From NCBI GenBank assembly GCA_015069135.1, contig SVJE01000002.1, positions 169,953-233,952 on the forward strand: a stretch of 64,000 nt of DNA, in the 5' to 3' direction. Made by a program: the position numbers and the translations under genes. A model generated the notes under the pieces. The model did no database searches. It saw only the letters and a program-made list of their open reading frames with translations, and was not told the origin of the DNA. The DNA comes from Oscillospiraceae bacterium (GTDB lineage: Bacteria > Bacillota > Clostridia > UBA1212 > SIG427). Below are positions 7,758 through 16,134 of this stretch, one piece after another; position 1 is the stretch's first letter; each line of letters starts with the position of its first letter.

Positions 7758-9571
7758 TCGGCTTCTGCCAACAGATTCATAAATTCCTGACCGGTTATAT
7801 TTTCTTTTTCGTATAATTTTGCCGCAAGAGCATCAAGCTCTTTGCGGTTTTCTTTTAACAAATTCATTGTACGGGAATAACAATCGGATATAATTTTCAT
7901 TATTTCCGCGTCAATACGGGCTGCTGTGGCATCGGAATAAGAACCGGTTACATTATCAGACAAGAACATATTTGTCTTTTTCTCTAAATTAACAAAACCG
8001 AATTCATTGCTCATTCCGTATTGTGTAACCATAAGTCTGGCAATCTGAGTAGCTCTTTCAATATCATTTGCAGCCCCTGTTGTAATTGAATTAAAAACTA
8101 ATTCTTCTGCAGCACGACCGCCTGCTAACACACAGATATGTTCAAGTGCTTCTTCTTTGCTCATAAGATTTTTTTCTTCCTTGGCTACCTGCATAGTGTA
8201 ACCTAAAGCTCCGCTGGTACGTGGAATAATAGTGATTTTATGAACAGGTTCTGTGTTGGAAAGTCTTGCAGCAACCAAAGCATGTCCTATTTCATGATAG
8301 GCTACAATATTTTTTTCTTTATCAGAAAGAACTTTGTTTTTGCGTTCCTCTCCCGCAAGAATAACTTCAACAGCTTCCTCTAAATCAGTCTGGAAAACTT
8401 TGTTTTTATTCTTTCTTACAGCCCTAAGAGCAGCCTCATTAATAATGTTTTCCAGGTCTGCACCTGAAGCACCGGGAGTTTGTCTTGCAATAACATCCAA
8501 GTCCACTTCAGTATCCATTATTACATGGCGGGCATGTACATTTAAAATGGCAACACGTCCTTCTAGGTCCGGTAAATCCACAGTAATTCTCCTATCGAAT
8601 CTTCCCGGTCTTAACAAAGCTTTATCAAGCACCTCTGGCCTGTTTGTGGCCGCAAGAATAACAACACCCTTAGAGGAATCAAAACCGTCCATTTCAGAAA
8701 GCAACTGATTAAGAGTCTGTTCTCTTTCGTCATTTCCACCTAAAGTGTTATCACGACTCTTACCAATAGCATCAATTTCATCAATGAAAACAATACAAGG
8801 AGCATTGGAAACAGCCTGTTTAAACAAATCACGAACACGGGCAGCACCCATACCAACAAACATTTCTACGAATTCAGAACCGGAAAGAGAGAAGAATGGA
8901 ACATGAGCCTCTCCCGCTACTGCTTTAGCCATAAGGGTTTTACCGGTACCGGGAGGTCCTACCAACAAAGCACCTTTAGGAAGCTTCGCACCAATAGAAG
9001 TGTATTTTGCAGGATAGTTAAGGAAATCAATAATTTCCTTTAAAGCAACCTTAGCCTCGTCCTGACCGGCTACGTCAAGAAATGTTTTACCGGTGGACTT
9101 TTCTGCGTAAAGCTTACTGGTGTTTTTACCAAAAGACATAACACCACCGCCCATTTTCTTGGACATATTACGCATAATCAGAATCATTATAGCTCCGGTG
9201 AGTAAAGTTGGTAGAATGATATACATAAGAACCTGGGTAAAAGTATTATCTTTCTGTATAGGAGAACCGTATTTTACCCCGGAAGCCTCCAATTCTTCCA
9301 TCAACGTTGTATGTTCTACGTCGTATAAACGACCGGTTCTGTAAGTGACTTTAGCATAACTGTCTTCTTGAGCTACCGGTATGATTTCAATATAGTATGG
9401 TCCGAATTCAACTTCGGCTACCTTGTCTTCTTTCAGCATAGTTTTAAATTCACTGTATGATATTTCTTTTACCTGAGGAGCCATCATTGAAGGAATTACC
9501 ACAAAATACATCAGTGATAAGACAATGGCAATAATTATAGGTAAAATAAATGCTGGCTTCTTTTCTTTCAT
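7721..9571 (-). CDS. ftsH: ATP-dependent zinc metalloprotease FtsH
   Basis: FtsH is a membrane-anchored hexameric AAA protease that removes misfolded membrane proteins and selected regulators. Two membrane helices (about 9-29 and 113-133) flank an extracytoplasmic domain. The AAA module has Walker A GPPGTGKT at 205-212, Walker B FIDEID around 264, and the second region of homology with RPGRFDRR. The zinc site is HEIGH at 426-430, with isoleucine where most FtsH have alanine. Length (616) is normal. GGAGG precedes the ATG, and a promoter is visible upstream. Its 3' end overlaps the convergent E2-like gene by 37 bp. Confidence 0.97.
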   Translation of the reverse strand: MKEKKPAFILPIIIAIVLSLMYFVVIPSMMAPQVKEISYSEFKTMLKEDKVAEVEFGPYYIEIIPVAQEDSYAKVTYRTGRLYDVEHTTLMEELEASGVKYGSPIQKDNTFTQVLMYIILPTLLTGAIMILIMRNMSKKMGGGVMSFGKNTSKLYAEKSTGKTFLDVAGQDEAKVALKEIIDFLNYPAKYTSIGAKLPKGALLVGPPGTGKTLMAKAVAGEAHVPFFSLSGSEFVEMFVGMGAARVRDLFKQAVSNAPCIVFIDEIDAIGKSRDNTLGGNDEREQTLNQLLSEMDGFDSSKGVVILAATNRPEVLDKALLRPGRFDRRITVDLPDLEGRVAILNVHARHVIMDTEVDLDVIARQTPGASGADLENIINEAALRAVRKNKNKVFQTDLEEAVEVILAGEERKNKVLSDKEKNIVAYHEIGHALVAARLSNTEPVHKITIIPRTSGALGYTMQVAKEEKNLMSKEEALEHICVLAGGRAAEELVFNSITTGAANDIERATQIARLMVTQYGMSNEFGFVNLEKKTNMFLSDNVTGSYSDATAARIDAEIMKIISDCYSRTMNLLKENRKELDALAAKLYEKENITGQEFMNLLAEADQSSTSSPTVTS

Positions 9572-9604
9572 AAACGTCCTCCGTATAAAATCGTATACAC
9601 TTTT

Positions 9605-9633
9605 ATTTTACCACCCTTATTAAATGTAAGCAA
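9605..9633 (-). promoter_or_regulatory. Likely ftsH promoter
   Basis: On the minus strand, TTGCTT (9628-9633) and TAAAAT (9605-9610) are spaced by 17 bp, about 33 bases upstream of the ftsH start codon. Confidence 0.55.
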
Positions 9634-9665
9634 ATGTGTTATTATAGTAAAAAAGGAGGTTTAAC

Positions 9666-10130
9666 ATGTTTGAAATTGTTGAAATGACAGAGGAATACGC
9701 AGAAGTCATATCCAAGTGGACTTATCTGCCACCTTATGAGATATATAGTATGAAACCAACGAATGATGAAATTGAACAGCTTATGAATGGCTTGCACGTG
9801 GCTGTGATAGAAGGGAATGAGCTTGTGGGTTTTGCTGCTTTTGGATGGTCTGCCCAGGTAATTTGTCCCGAAAGTGAAGAAATGTACATGGACGAAAGCT
9901 ATACGGACATTGCATTTGGTTTAAAGCCTCAGCTGTGTGACAGGGGTCTTGGACTTAAGTTGGTAAAATGTTCTGTTGACTATATCAAAAAGCTTTTCCC
10001 GGAAGATGGTGTACGCCTTACAGTAAGGAAGGATAATATAAGGGCCAGGAAAGTTTACGAAAGAGCAGGGTTTCATAAGGATGTTGAGTTCTCCTGTGGA
10101 AAAGATAAGTTTGTGACTATGATTTTATAG
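9666..10130 (+). CDS. GNAT family N-acetyltransferase
   Basis: A 154-residue protein with the GNAT fold order: a beta-rich N-terminus, the acetyl-CoA pyrophosphate-binding segment CDRGLGLKLV at about 97-106 (R-G-x-G pattern), and the C-terminal segment VRKDNIRARKVYERAGF, typical of RimI-like members. AAAGGAGG lies just before the ATG at 9666. The substrate cannot be inferred. It is divergent from ftsH and ends with TAG, showing that TAG is an ordinary stop codon in this genome. Confidence 0.88.
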   Translation: MFEIVEMTEEYAEVISKWTYLPPYEIYSMKPTNDEIEQLMNGLHVAVIEGNELVGFAAFGWSAQVICPESEEMYMDESYTDIAFGLKPQLCDRGLGLKLVKCSVDYIKKLFPEDGVRLTVRKDNIRARKVYERAGFHKDVEFSCGKDKFVTMIL

Positions 10131-10177
10131 AAATCATATTGTGTTAGTAGAGTTTTTTATTAAGGAAGATTTGTGAA

Positions 10178-10378
10178 ATGTCAAAACTATACAAACCACA
10201 ACTAGGAGGTTTTGCAAATAAGCTGGGACTTAAAAATGGTATTGATGAATTAATAAGGAGACCTGTGCCACAGCAGGAGATATTACATTTAAATAACAAC
10301 GATATTAATGGTCCTCGGTTTGACGGGAAATCGGGAAATAAGTATAATAGGCGAAGAAATTACAGGAAACACAGATGA
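10178..10378 (+). CDS. Small basic protein of unknown function
   Basis: A 66-residue reading frame with an AAGGAAG site upstream of its ATG. The product is hydrophilic and strongly basic at the C-terminus (NRRRNYRKHR), with no membrane segment or cysteines. The N-terminal part KLYKPQLGGFANKLGLKNGI is unlike anything I recognise. The basic tail could bind nucleic acid or the ribosome, but that is a guess. It lies in the gap between the GNAT and thioredoxin genes, same strand. It could be a chance frame, but position, ribosome binding site and composition favour a real gene. Confidence 0.5.
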   Translation: MSKLYKPQLGGFANKLGLKNGIDELIRRPVPQQEILHLNNNDINGPRFDGKSGNKYNRRRNYRKHR

Positions 10379-10429
10379 TTGACTAGTTAAAGTAAATGAA
10401 ATATACTTAAGAGAAAGGGAGTGGTTTTG

Positions 10430-10765
10430 ATGGCTACGGAAAATATTATTTATCTGACTAACGAAACATTTGATAATATTGTAAAAAATAGTGAAAAACC
10501 GGTATTTGTAGACTTCTGGGCTGACTGGTGTGGTCCTTGCAGAGCATTGGCTCCGATTTTTGAGAGAGTTGCTTTGAACGAAGCATACAAGGATAAAATT
10601 GTTTTTGCAAAAGCAGATGTGGATAAATGCGAAATAGTGGCATTGAATTTGCGTATAGCAAGCATTCCCACTTTGATGCTTTTTAAAGATGGAGCCATTG
10701 CAGAAAAACTTATTGGTTTAAGAGCAGAAGACGAGATAAAAGAGATTTTAGATCAATATATATAA
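10430..10765 (+). CDS. trxA: Thioredoxin
   Basis: A 111-residue thioredoxin, the small cytoplasmic dithiol reductant of ribonucleotide reductase, methionine sulfoxide reductases and others. The active site FWADWCGPC is at about residues 26-34, and the conserved cis-proline segment ASIPTLMLFKDG is present. A GTG nine bases upstream is in frame, but it lies within the AAGGGAG ribosome binding site, so the ATG at 10430 (8-base spacing) is the better start. No thioredoxin reductase gene is adjacent. The DivIVA-like gene follows 34 bases later. Confidence 0.95.
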   Translation: MATENIIYLTNETFDNIVKNSEKPVFVDFWADWCGPCRALAPIFERVALNEAYKDKIVFAKADVDKCEIVALNLRIASIPTLMLFKDGAIAEKLIGLRAEDEIKEILDQYI

Positions 10766-10799
10766 TTAATCAAATTAAAATACAGGAGGGTTTCCGGAC

Positions 10800-11297
10800 A
10801 TGTCTAACAGTGTAAGTTTTGCAGATGAAAGAAAAGGATATAGCAAAAAACAGGTTGATGCATATGTGGCAGAAACAGAAGCTAAATTGAATTCTTTGAA
10901 TACAGAAATGAATATTCTTAAAATGGAGCTTGAAAATTGTCGTAAACAGTATGAAGAGGTTTCGGCAGAATACAATCAGATTAAAGACAATAAAGAGCAG
11001 ATTTCAGCAGCCCTTATTGATGCTCAGAACAGAGCTTCCGAAATAATGGAAGATGCTAAGAGAGAAGCTGAGGAAGAAAAAAATCGTTTAATTTCAGAAG
11101 CTGATGAAAAACGACAGCTAATAATTGAGCGTAACAAAATGCTTCGCGAAATGCGTATGGAAATTTGCGATTTATTTGAAGAAATGAAGCAGACTATGAA
11201 TTTCTCATTTGATGGTATAATAAAGACTATTGACGGAGATATAGAAAAGTTTAAAACTGAAACACAGACTGCTTCAGATAAATATCCGATAGAATAA
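10800..11297 (+). CDS. DivIVA-like coiled-coil protein
   Basis: The 165-residue protein starts with SFADERKGYSKKQVDAYVAE, the short DivIVA-type N-terminal signature (F..xxxGYxxxxVDxYV) that targets curved membranes at poles and septa. A long charged coiled coil follows from about residue 25 to 110, with many Glu and Lys, then a shorter C-terminal helix. AGGAGG lies 10 bases upstream of ATG. Relatives include GpsB and DivIVA, which organise cell-wall synthesis; which one this equals is unclear because the N-terminal domain is truncated compared with Bacillus DivIVA. It precedes the microprotein-cdaA-ybbR cell-envelope genes. Confidence 0.75.
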   Translation: MSNSVSFADERKGYSKKQVDAYVAETEAKLNSLNTEMNILKMELENCRKQYEEVSAEYNQIKDNKEQISAALIDAQNRASEIMEDAKREAEEEKNRLISEADEKRQLIIERNKMLREMRMEICDLFEEMKQTMNFSFDGIIKTIDGDIEKFKTETQTASDKYPIE

Positions 11298-11320
11298 TTT
11301 TCTTGAAAGGAAAAAACAAC

Positions 11321-11440
11321 GTGAAAAAAACAAAAAAGGATGCTATTAAAAAGAACATAGTAAGAGTGGTTTGTCTTATTCTGGCAATAACAATGGTAGC
11401 CAGTACATTTTTATATTTAATTTATTACTTACTCCAATAA
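11321..11440 (+). CDS. 39-residue single-pass membrane microprotein upstream of cdaA
   Basis: GTG at 11321 opens a 39-codon frame ending with TAA at 11440. GAAAGGA lies about 10 bases upstream. The product has a lysine-rich start (MKKTKKDAIKKN) and one hydrophobic helix of about 24 residues, ending in YYLLQ, so it should be a small inner-membrane protein with its N-terminus inside. It sits 23 bases after the DivIVA-like gene and 17 bases before cdaA, in the same direction. A role alongside CdaA or the envelope is inferred from position only. I do not recognise its family. Confidence 0.6.
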   Translation: MKKTKKDAIKKNIVRVVCLILAITMVASTFLYLIYYLLQ

Positions 11441-11457
11441 CATAAAGCGAGGTTGCT

Positions 11458-12330
11458 ATGCAGGTGTTTGCAATAACATTTCAAAAGGTTATAGAGTTTC
11501 TGGCGGGCTATCTAAATATAGATAGCTTTTGGGATATTGTCAGAACATTGCTGGACATTGGTATAGTTGCCTTTGTTTTCTTTAAACTTATTCAGATATT
11601 AAGAGATTCCAGAGCATGGCAGATTCTTAAAGGTGTAATCGTTATTCTGATTATTTCAGTAGTATCAAATTTTCTGGGCTTTACTACAATTTCATATATA
11701 ATTGGTATCATTTTACAGGTATTGCCTGTATTATTGGTTGTGTTATTCCAGCCTGAAATACGAAGAGCTCTGGAAGGTATGGGTAAAGGCCAATTACGAT
11801 TCTTTCTTAAAGGACAGGCAGGAAGTCATGGTACTTCAAAAATTATTGATGAAGTGGTGACCGCTACCGTCAACATGGGAAAATCCAGAATCGGTGCCTT
11901 GATTATATTCGAAAGAGATACGAACCTGGGCGAAATTATACGTACAGGAACAGTAGTGGATGCGGAAGTGTCTTCACAACTTCTTCAGTTGATTTTTGTA
12001 CCCAATACTCCTTTGCATGACGGTGCTGTTATTATTAGAGATAACAAAGTTTACGCAGCAGCATGCTTTTTACCACTCAGTACAAATCGTACCCTGAGCA
12101 AAGAACTAGGAACAAGACACAGAGCAGCTCTGGGAGTAACAGAAAACTCCGACTGTGTAAGTGTAATTGTTTCAGAAGAAACAGGGGGTATTTCCATAGC
12201 TGAAAACGGAGTGTTGAAACAGAGATTAACAGAAAAAGAGCTTCGTGAATTTTTATACAATACATTGGTTAAAACAGACAATGATTCTTTAGGCCGTCGC
12301 TTTAAGTTCAGAAAGGACGGGGTAAAATGA
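11458..12330 (+). CDS. cdaA: Diadenylate cyclase CdaA (c-di-AMP synthase)
   Basis: CdaA joins two ATP molecules into cyclic di-AMP, the essential Firmicute signal controlling potassium and osmolyte uptake and cell-wall stability. The 290-residue protein has three N-terminal membrane helices (about 30-95) followed by the DAC domain with both catalytic signatures: DGA at 188-190 and RHR at 220-222. The next gene, ybbR (cdaR), overlaps it by four bases (ATGA), the conserved regulator pairing. In many Firmicutes glmM follows; here it does not, and the locus ends after ybbR. Confidence 0.97.
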   Translation: MQVFAITFQKVIEFLAGYLNIDSFWDIVRTLLDIGIVAFVFFKLIQILRDSRAWQILKGVIVILIISVVSNFLGFTTISYIIGIILQVLPVLLVVLFQPEIRRALEGMGKGQLRFFLKGQAGSHGTSKIIDEVVTATVNMGKSRIGALIIFERDTNLGEIIRTGTVVDAEVSSQLLQLIFVPNTPLHDGAVIIRDNKVYAAACFLPLSTNRTLSKELGTRHRAALGVTENSDCVSVIVSEETGGISIAENGVLKQRLTEKELREFLYNTLVKTDNDSLGRRFKFRKDGVK

Positions 12331-13613
12331 AAGAGAAAATTTCAGAATTCTTAAAATCAAAAAGTTTCTATATTACTTTTTCTATTTTTCTGGCAATCGG
12401 AGCTTGGTTAATGGTTGTAAGTTCCCAGAACCCAAAAGAAAGCAGGAGTATTGAAGTTCCTATTACGTTTGTAAACTCTCAGATATTAGAAGAAAATGAC
12501 CTGGTTGATAATAGTGCTACTACATTGCCGACTACAGTTACCGTTAAAGTTTCCGGTAGTGAAGCTTTTGTGGATCGTCTTCAGCCAAGTGATCTTTATG
12601 TTGAAGTGGATTACAGTCAGATTACCGGTCCGGGCAATGTAACATTGGAAATCAAAGAGCCTGTTTGTGATACTTTAGGAGTTTATGTTGACTCATATTA
12701 TCCGATGACCATAGAATGTGTATATGACAAAACAGTTGAAAGATACATTGATGTGGAAGTTGATTGGAATGAAGATGTAACGGCCAGTGGTATTTCTATT
12801 GTAAGTGCAGTTGCAGAACCTTCAAATATACTTGTGACAGGTTACTCTATGGATGTGGACCGAATTGCTTCTGTTAAAGTGAATCTGGCTGATATGGGAT
12901 CCAAAATCAGTAAAAGTGGTTCGGTAAGTTTATCATGTCACTTCTATGATAAAAACGGCGCTGAGATAACCAGAGATTTTGCCGGAGAAAAAGTAGTGGT
13001 TCGCTATACAACCGGTAAAATAGTTCCTGTTAAATACAATCTTATTGGTGCTCCGGCAGACGGCTATTATGTTGTATCACATTTACCATCAGTGACATCT
13101 GTGACCTTAACAGGAGATGCAGAAGTAATTAATGATATTTCGTCTGTAAACTTAAGCAACATAAGTATTCAAGGAAGCAATAAGAATTTTACAAAGGGTG
13201 TGAACATTTCAGACTTTTTACCAAAAGGTGTGTCAGCTGTAGGTGTTTCTCAGGTAGATATCAGTATCAATATATCGAAATATGCTACAAAGACAGTTGC
13301 TATCAGCCAGGACAAGTTGAAAAAGACCGGGGAAAATACCGGATACCTGTATGAATATGTTTTAAGTGACAATAACCTTCAAATTAAGGGAACAGAATCC
13401 GCTTTAGGAAGAGTAACGGATACATCAATTTCTTATTCCATTGATGTTACAAAATTAGGAGAGGGTACACATAAAAATGTGAAAGTAACTTTTGAATTGC
13501 AGGAGGGTGTAACTATGGATAATATAGTTACATGTGATGTTAAGGTAACACCTTTGGCTACACCGGGAGAGAATCAGCCTCAGCCTACTGAACCTGCAGA
13601 ACCCTTAGAATAA
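12327..13613 (+). CDS. cdaR: YbbR-like protein, CdaA regulator
   Basis: A 428-residue membrane-anchored protein with a short cytoplasmic N-terminus, one membrane helix at about 15-32, and an extracellular part made of repeated YbbR domains (roughly four, each about 80 residues with valine-rich strands such as VTVKVSGSEAFV). YbbR/CdaR binds CdaA and modulates c-di-AMP synthesis. The tail is proline- and glutamate-rich (QPQPTEPAEPLE). It overlaps cdaA by four bases, so the two are translationally coupled. The last 34 bases overlap the convergent DUF3810 gene. Confidence 0.93.
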   Translation: MKEKISEFLKSKSFYITFSIFLAIGAWLMVVSSQNPKESRSIEVPITFVNSQILEENDLVDNSATTLPTTVTVKVSGSEAFVDRLQPSDLYVEVDYSQITGPGNVTLEIKEPVCDTLGVYVDSYYPMTIECVYDKTVERYIDVEVDWNEDVTASGISIVSAVAEPSNILVTGYSMDVDRIASVKVNLADMGSKISKSGSVSLSCHFYDKNGAEITRDFAGEKVVVRYTTGKIVPVKYNLIGAPADGYYVVSHLPSVTSVTLTGDAEVINDISSVNLSNISIQGSNKNFTKGVNISDFLPKGVSAVGVSQVDISINISKYATKTVAISQDKLKKTGENTGYLYEYVLSDNNLQIKGTESALGRVTDTSISYSIDVTKLGEGTHKNVKVTFELQEGVTMDNIVTCDVKVTPLATPGENQPQPTEPAEPLE

Positions 13614-14710
13614 TAATCAGCCAGCAATAAATCTGTGAGACGGCCGTAGCTTGCTACGCCGTCTTTTATGTTGTTGGCTTGCAGATAAGTATCGTTTACT
13701 TTTTCAGATATTTCACCAATTTTTGTATCATATTTATCCCAGAATGTTATTGAATAGTTGATATCTGCTTTTATGTCATCAGACATATGTTTCCATGCTT
13801 CTGTCCATAGTTGATAATTTACTGAATAAAGCGAATTAAGACAATTTATAATTGCTGAGTAATAACCTGAATATTGAAGATAGGAATTTTCGCTATTTAT
13901 ACAGGCAATAAAAGAAATGAAATTTGCTTCATCTTCCCTGGCGATAGCTCTTTGGTGAGCCATTTCATGACAGACAGTGGAACCAAGTGATGCAACGGGT
14001 GTATATTTGTTTATAACAGGCTCCGGAATCATATAAGGATATATTCCGGTAATATTTGTATAACACATCCATTTCGAGAACAGTGCAGGTTTTGCATTGG
14101 TAAAAAAGCCATCAGCCAGCAGTTTGTTATATTTTTCCGGCATGGTTACATAAGCTTCACCGGCAATTTTTGCTAATTCATTAAAATTATACATCTGCTT
14201 TAGGTTTCCGGCATCTTCTTCTGGTAATGCTTCTCGTATGGTGTTAGCCATTTCAATGTAGCAAACAGTCATTTGATAAAGCTCTTTTGCCGAGTAGGTT
14301 TTTGAATCATTATATCCCAGCCTTGTGTAAATAGTCTGACTGTTGTAATTTAAGCCACCAGACCAAATGAATACAGAAACAGCAAGCTCTGCTAATATAA
14401 TAATAAAAGCTAAAAACTTCAACAATGGTTTATAAACAAAAGTTTTTTGCTTTTTGCCGGCAGAAATTGTTTTGTATACTGAAAGAATAAGAGTAAGGAT
14501 TATACAAATAACTAATATAAGCAATACAATTTCACCTATGGAAAAAGGTAATAAATGGGTAATCCATTTAAGAGGTGCCGTAATAAGGTTATAGGCACCA
14601 TTACTGTAATACTTTGTTACAAAGTCAGGAAAATGTCTACTGATTTTATAAATTACAATTGAAAACAGGGCAACAATTGTAAAAATTATTAATGTCTTAT
14701 GCTTTTTCAT
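13580..14710 (-). CDS. DUF3810 membrane protein with HExxH metalloprotease motif
   Basis: This 376-residue protein has three N-terminal membrane helices (about 7-27, 52-77, 91-112), then a soluble domain that I expect to lie outside the membrane. The segment STVCHEMAHQRAIAREDEA contains HEMAH plus a downstream glutamate, the zinc-binding pattern of gluzincin-type peptidases, and matches the DUF3810 family. Neither substrate nor activity is known to me. It follows a gene of unknown function with a 14-bp overlap, so the two are probably made together. Its 3' end overlaps ybbR by 34 bp on the opposite strand. Confidence 0.8.
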   Translation of the reverse strand: MKKHKTLIIFTIVALFSIVIYKISRHFPDFVTKYYSNGAYNLITAPLKWITHLLPFSIGEIVLLILVICIILTLILSVYKTISAGKKQKTFVYKPLLKFLAFIIILAELAVSVFIWSGGLNYNSQTIYTRLGYNDSKTYSAKELYQMTVCYIEMANTIREALPEEDAGNLKQMYNFNELAKIAGEAYVTMPEKYNKLLADGFFTNAKPALFSKWMCYTNITGIYPYMIPEPVINKYTPVASLGSTVCHEMAHQRAIAREDEANFISFIACINSENSYLQYSGYYSAIINCLNSLYSVNYQLWTEAWKHMSDDIKADINYSITFWDKYDTKIGEISEKVNDTYLQANNIKDGVASYGRLTDLLLADYYSKGSAGSVG

Positions 14711-15239
14711 CTAGTTTCTTCTGCACTGGAGCAGGAACAGGTAAAGTAAGAGAACCATATTCTGTAACGAACCAAGGGTCTCCTAATAAATTTTTATTTA
14801 TTTTTCTGCGTTTTTTCTTTTCTAAAGTTATAGGTCTGTACATACCAACACCGGGACAACCTATATAAAGAGTTTTGAACTTACGTCGCAAGGATTTTTT
14901 GCCGTCATCCTTTATAGTTACTATGTATGGTAATTCAGGGGTATAGGCGTTGTCTATAGAAGCTCCTTTGAAAAAAGCCAAAGGAAGATAGCTGTATTTA
15001 TTTAATGGCTCGGATAAGAGATTTTTAACTTCCTTTTCATCAAGCTTTTCTTCATTTCTAAGGAAGCTGATCATTTTCAGACCTAAGTTACGGTCTACAG
15101 CATAAATACGTAAAGCAATTACAAAAAGTGCAGCAACCTTTTCAGGAAGATTTAATGTGCTCTCCGCAATGTTAAGAAATACGTCAAAATCAGTAGGAAG
15201 CTCATGAAAAAGCACTTCTGAATATTTTTCTTTTGCCAT
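14697..15239 (-). CDS. Conserved hypothetical protein in operon with the DUF3810 gene
   Basis: The best start is the ATG at 15239, giving 180 residues: GAGGGG lies about 7 bases upstream, whereas a longer frame reaching 15317 has a hydrophobic leader without a good ribosome site. The product is soluble and mixed helical, with NLPEKVAALFVIALRIYAVDRNLGLKMISFL as its most distinctive part (residues about 25-55) and a basic C-terminal third. I do not recognise the family. The stop overlaps the start of the DUF3810 gene by 14 bp, so the products are likely coupled. No promoter is obvious. Confidence 0.65.
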   Translation of the reverse strand: MAKEKYSEVLFHELPTDFDVFLNIAESTLNLPEKVAALFVIALRIYAVDRNLGLKMISFLRNEEKLDEKEVKNLLSEPLNKYSYLPLAFFKGASIDNAYTPELPYIVTIKDDGKKSLRRKFKTLYIGCPGVGMYRPITLEKKKRRKINKNLLGDPWFVTEYGSLTLPVPAPVQKKLDEKA

Positions 15240-15326
15240 ATCGGACCCCTCATTTTTATAACATAATATCATTAATATGATACTTGTAAAGCTCTGATAT
15301 GTCAAACAGATAAACAATAAAAAATA

Positions 15327-15374
15327 CCGCCGGACGTGACTTTAAGGTTGCATAAAGAAAGTGTGTGTCCGGCG
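15327..15374. repeat. Long hairpin between the hypothetical gene and the LysM gene
   Basis: CGCCGGAC (15328-15335) pairs exactly with GTCCGGCG (15367-15374). Inside, ACTTT and an AAAG/AAGT stretch extend the pairing. No clear T run follows on the minus strand, so it is either a weak terminator of the LysM gene transcript or an RNA stability hairpin. Confidence 0.55.
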
Positions 15375-15416
15375 AGTAAGGGGGTGGGCAAATTTGTGAA
15401 AAACTATTTAATTAAA

Positions 15417-15776
15417 TTATCCGTGGATAGCAGGTAACATGAGAATATCGCCTTCGTAAATTGTTGAGTCTGTTAATCCGTTAATCTCTTTAATCTGTGA
15501 AATAGCAGTTCTGATATTCATGTTTGGATAGTATTCACAGGCTAAAGACCAGAGAGAATCTCCGCTTTCTACTGCTACAGGAGCATATTCTAAATTTCCG
15601 TTGTCACCACTGGCAAAAACTACAGTGGATACCAATAGAAAGGCAACCAGACATATGGAAAGGGCAACGCAGATTCTGCGTCTTCTGAATTTCTTCTGTA
15701 TATGTCTTTTTCTTAAGTTGTATATTAATTCTTCGCTGCTATTGTAATTCTTCCATGAGTTTCGTCTTCTGTTCAT
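15417..15776 (-). CDS. YneA-like LysM protein, probable SOS cell-division inhibitor
   Basis: The 119-residue protein has an arginine-rich cytoplasmic start, one membrane helix (about 35-55) and a C-terminal LysM domain (about 68-115; SGDSLWSLACEYYP, then a hydrophobic IYEGDILMLP end). That layout is the one of Bacillus YneA, which delays division during DNA damage. The upstream region carries four LexA-type boxes, two of them overlapping the promoter, which supports SOS control. In Bacillus yneA lies beside lexA; here lexA is not adjacent. GGAGG precedes the ATG. Function is inferred from architecture and operators. Confidence 0.8.
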   Translation of the reverse strand: MNRRRNSWKNYNSSEELIYNLRKRHIQKKFRRRRICVALSICLVAFLLVSTVVFASGDNGNLEYAPVAVESGDSLWSLACEYYPNMNIRTAISQIKEINGLTDSTIYEGDILMLPAIHG

Positions 15777-15816
15777 AATAAATACCTCCGTAGTTTAAAT
15801 GCTTTATTTTGTAATC

Positions 15817-15908
15817 CGAACAATTTGTTCGTAGATGTTATTGTTTGGTACGAACATATGTTATCAGAATATTTGTTCGATGTCAATAGCTTTTCGAAAA
15901 AATGTTCG
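15817..15908 (-). promoter_or_regulatory. SOS (LexA) box array and promoter of the LysM gene
   Basis: On the minus strand TTGACA (15881-15886) and TAACAT (15858-15863) are spaced by 17 bp. Four sites resemble the Firmicute LexA box CGAAC-N4-GTTCG: 15895-15908 (one arm mismatch), 15866-15879 (two mismatches, inside the promoter spacer), 15851-15864 (one mismatch, covering the -10 box) and 15817-15831 (both arms perfect but with 5 bases between them, downstream of the start site). The matching of arms is read directly; repression by LexA is inferred. Confidence 0.8.
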
Positions 15909-16015
15909 AATAAAATTTGGTTTGTTTGGATTACAGGTATATTATCTCGGAAATGGTGTACAAAAAAACGGACTGTAAGTTTTCCCGGAAAAGAAAAAGA
16001 AGACATTTTACCTGA

Positions 16016-16044
16016 TTGACAAACAATATACCTTGTGATATACT
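16016..16044 (+). promoter_or_regulatory. rpsO promoter
   Basis: TTGACA (16016-16021) and TATACT (16039-16044) are spaced by 17 bp, giving a leader of about 85 bases before rpsO. Confidence 0.75.
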
Positions 16045-16134
16045 ACCAAAGGTTTATGACCGTTTTCTTGGAAACCGGACACTCCGACCTCTTTCTAAGA
16101 ATACGGCACAATTTATTAAAAGGAGATTTTGACC
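16045..16134 (+). promoter_or_regulatory. Candidate S15 autoregulatory leader
   Basis: The roughly 85-base untranslated leader of rpsO can form a stem CCGTTTTC/GAAACCGG (one mismatch) and contains further complementary segments. Many bacteria repress rpsO by S15 binding to its leader. The structure here was not modelled, so this is only a candidate. Confidence 0.3.
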
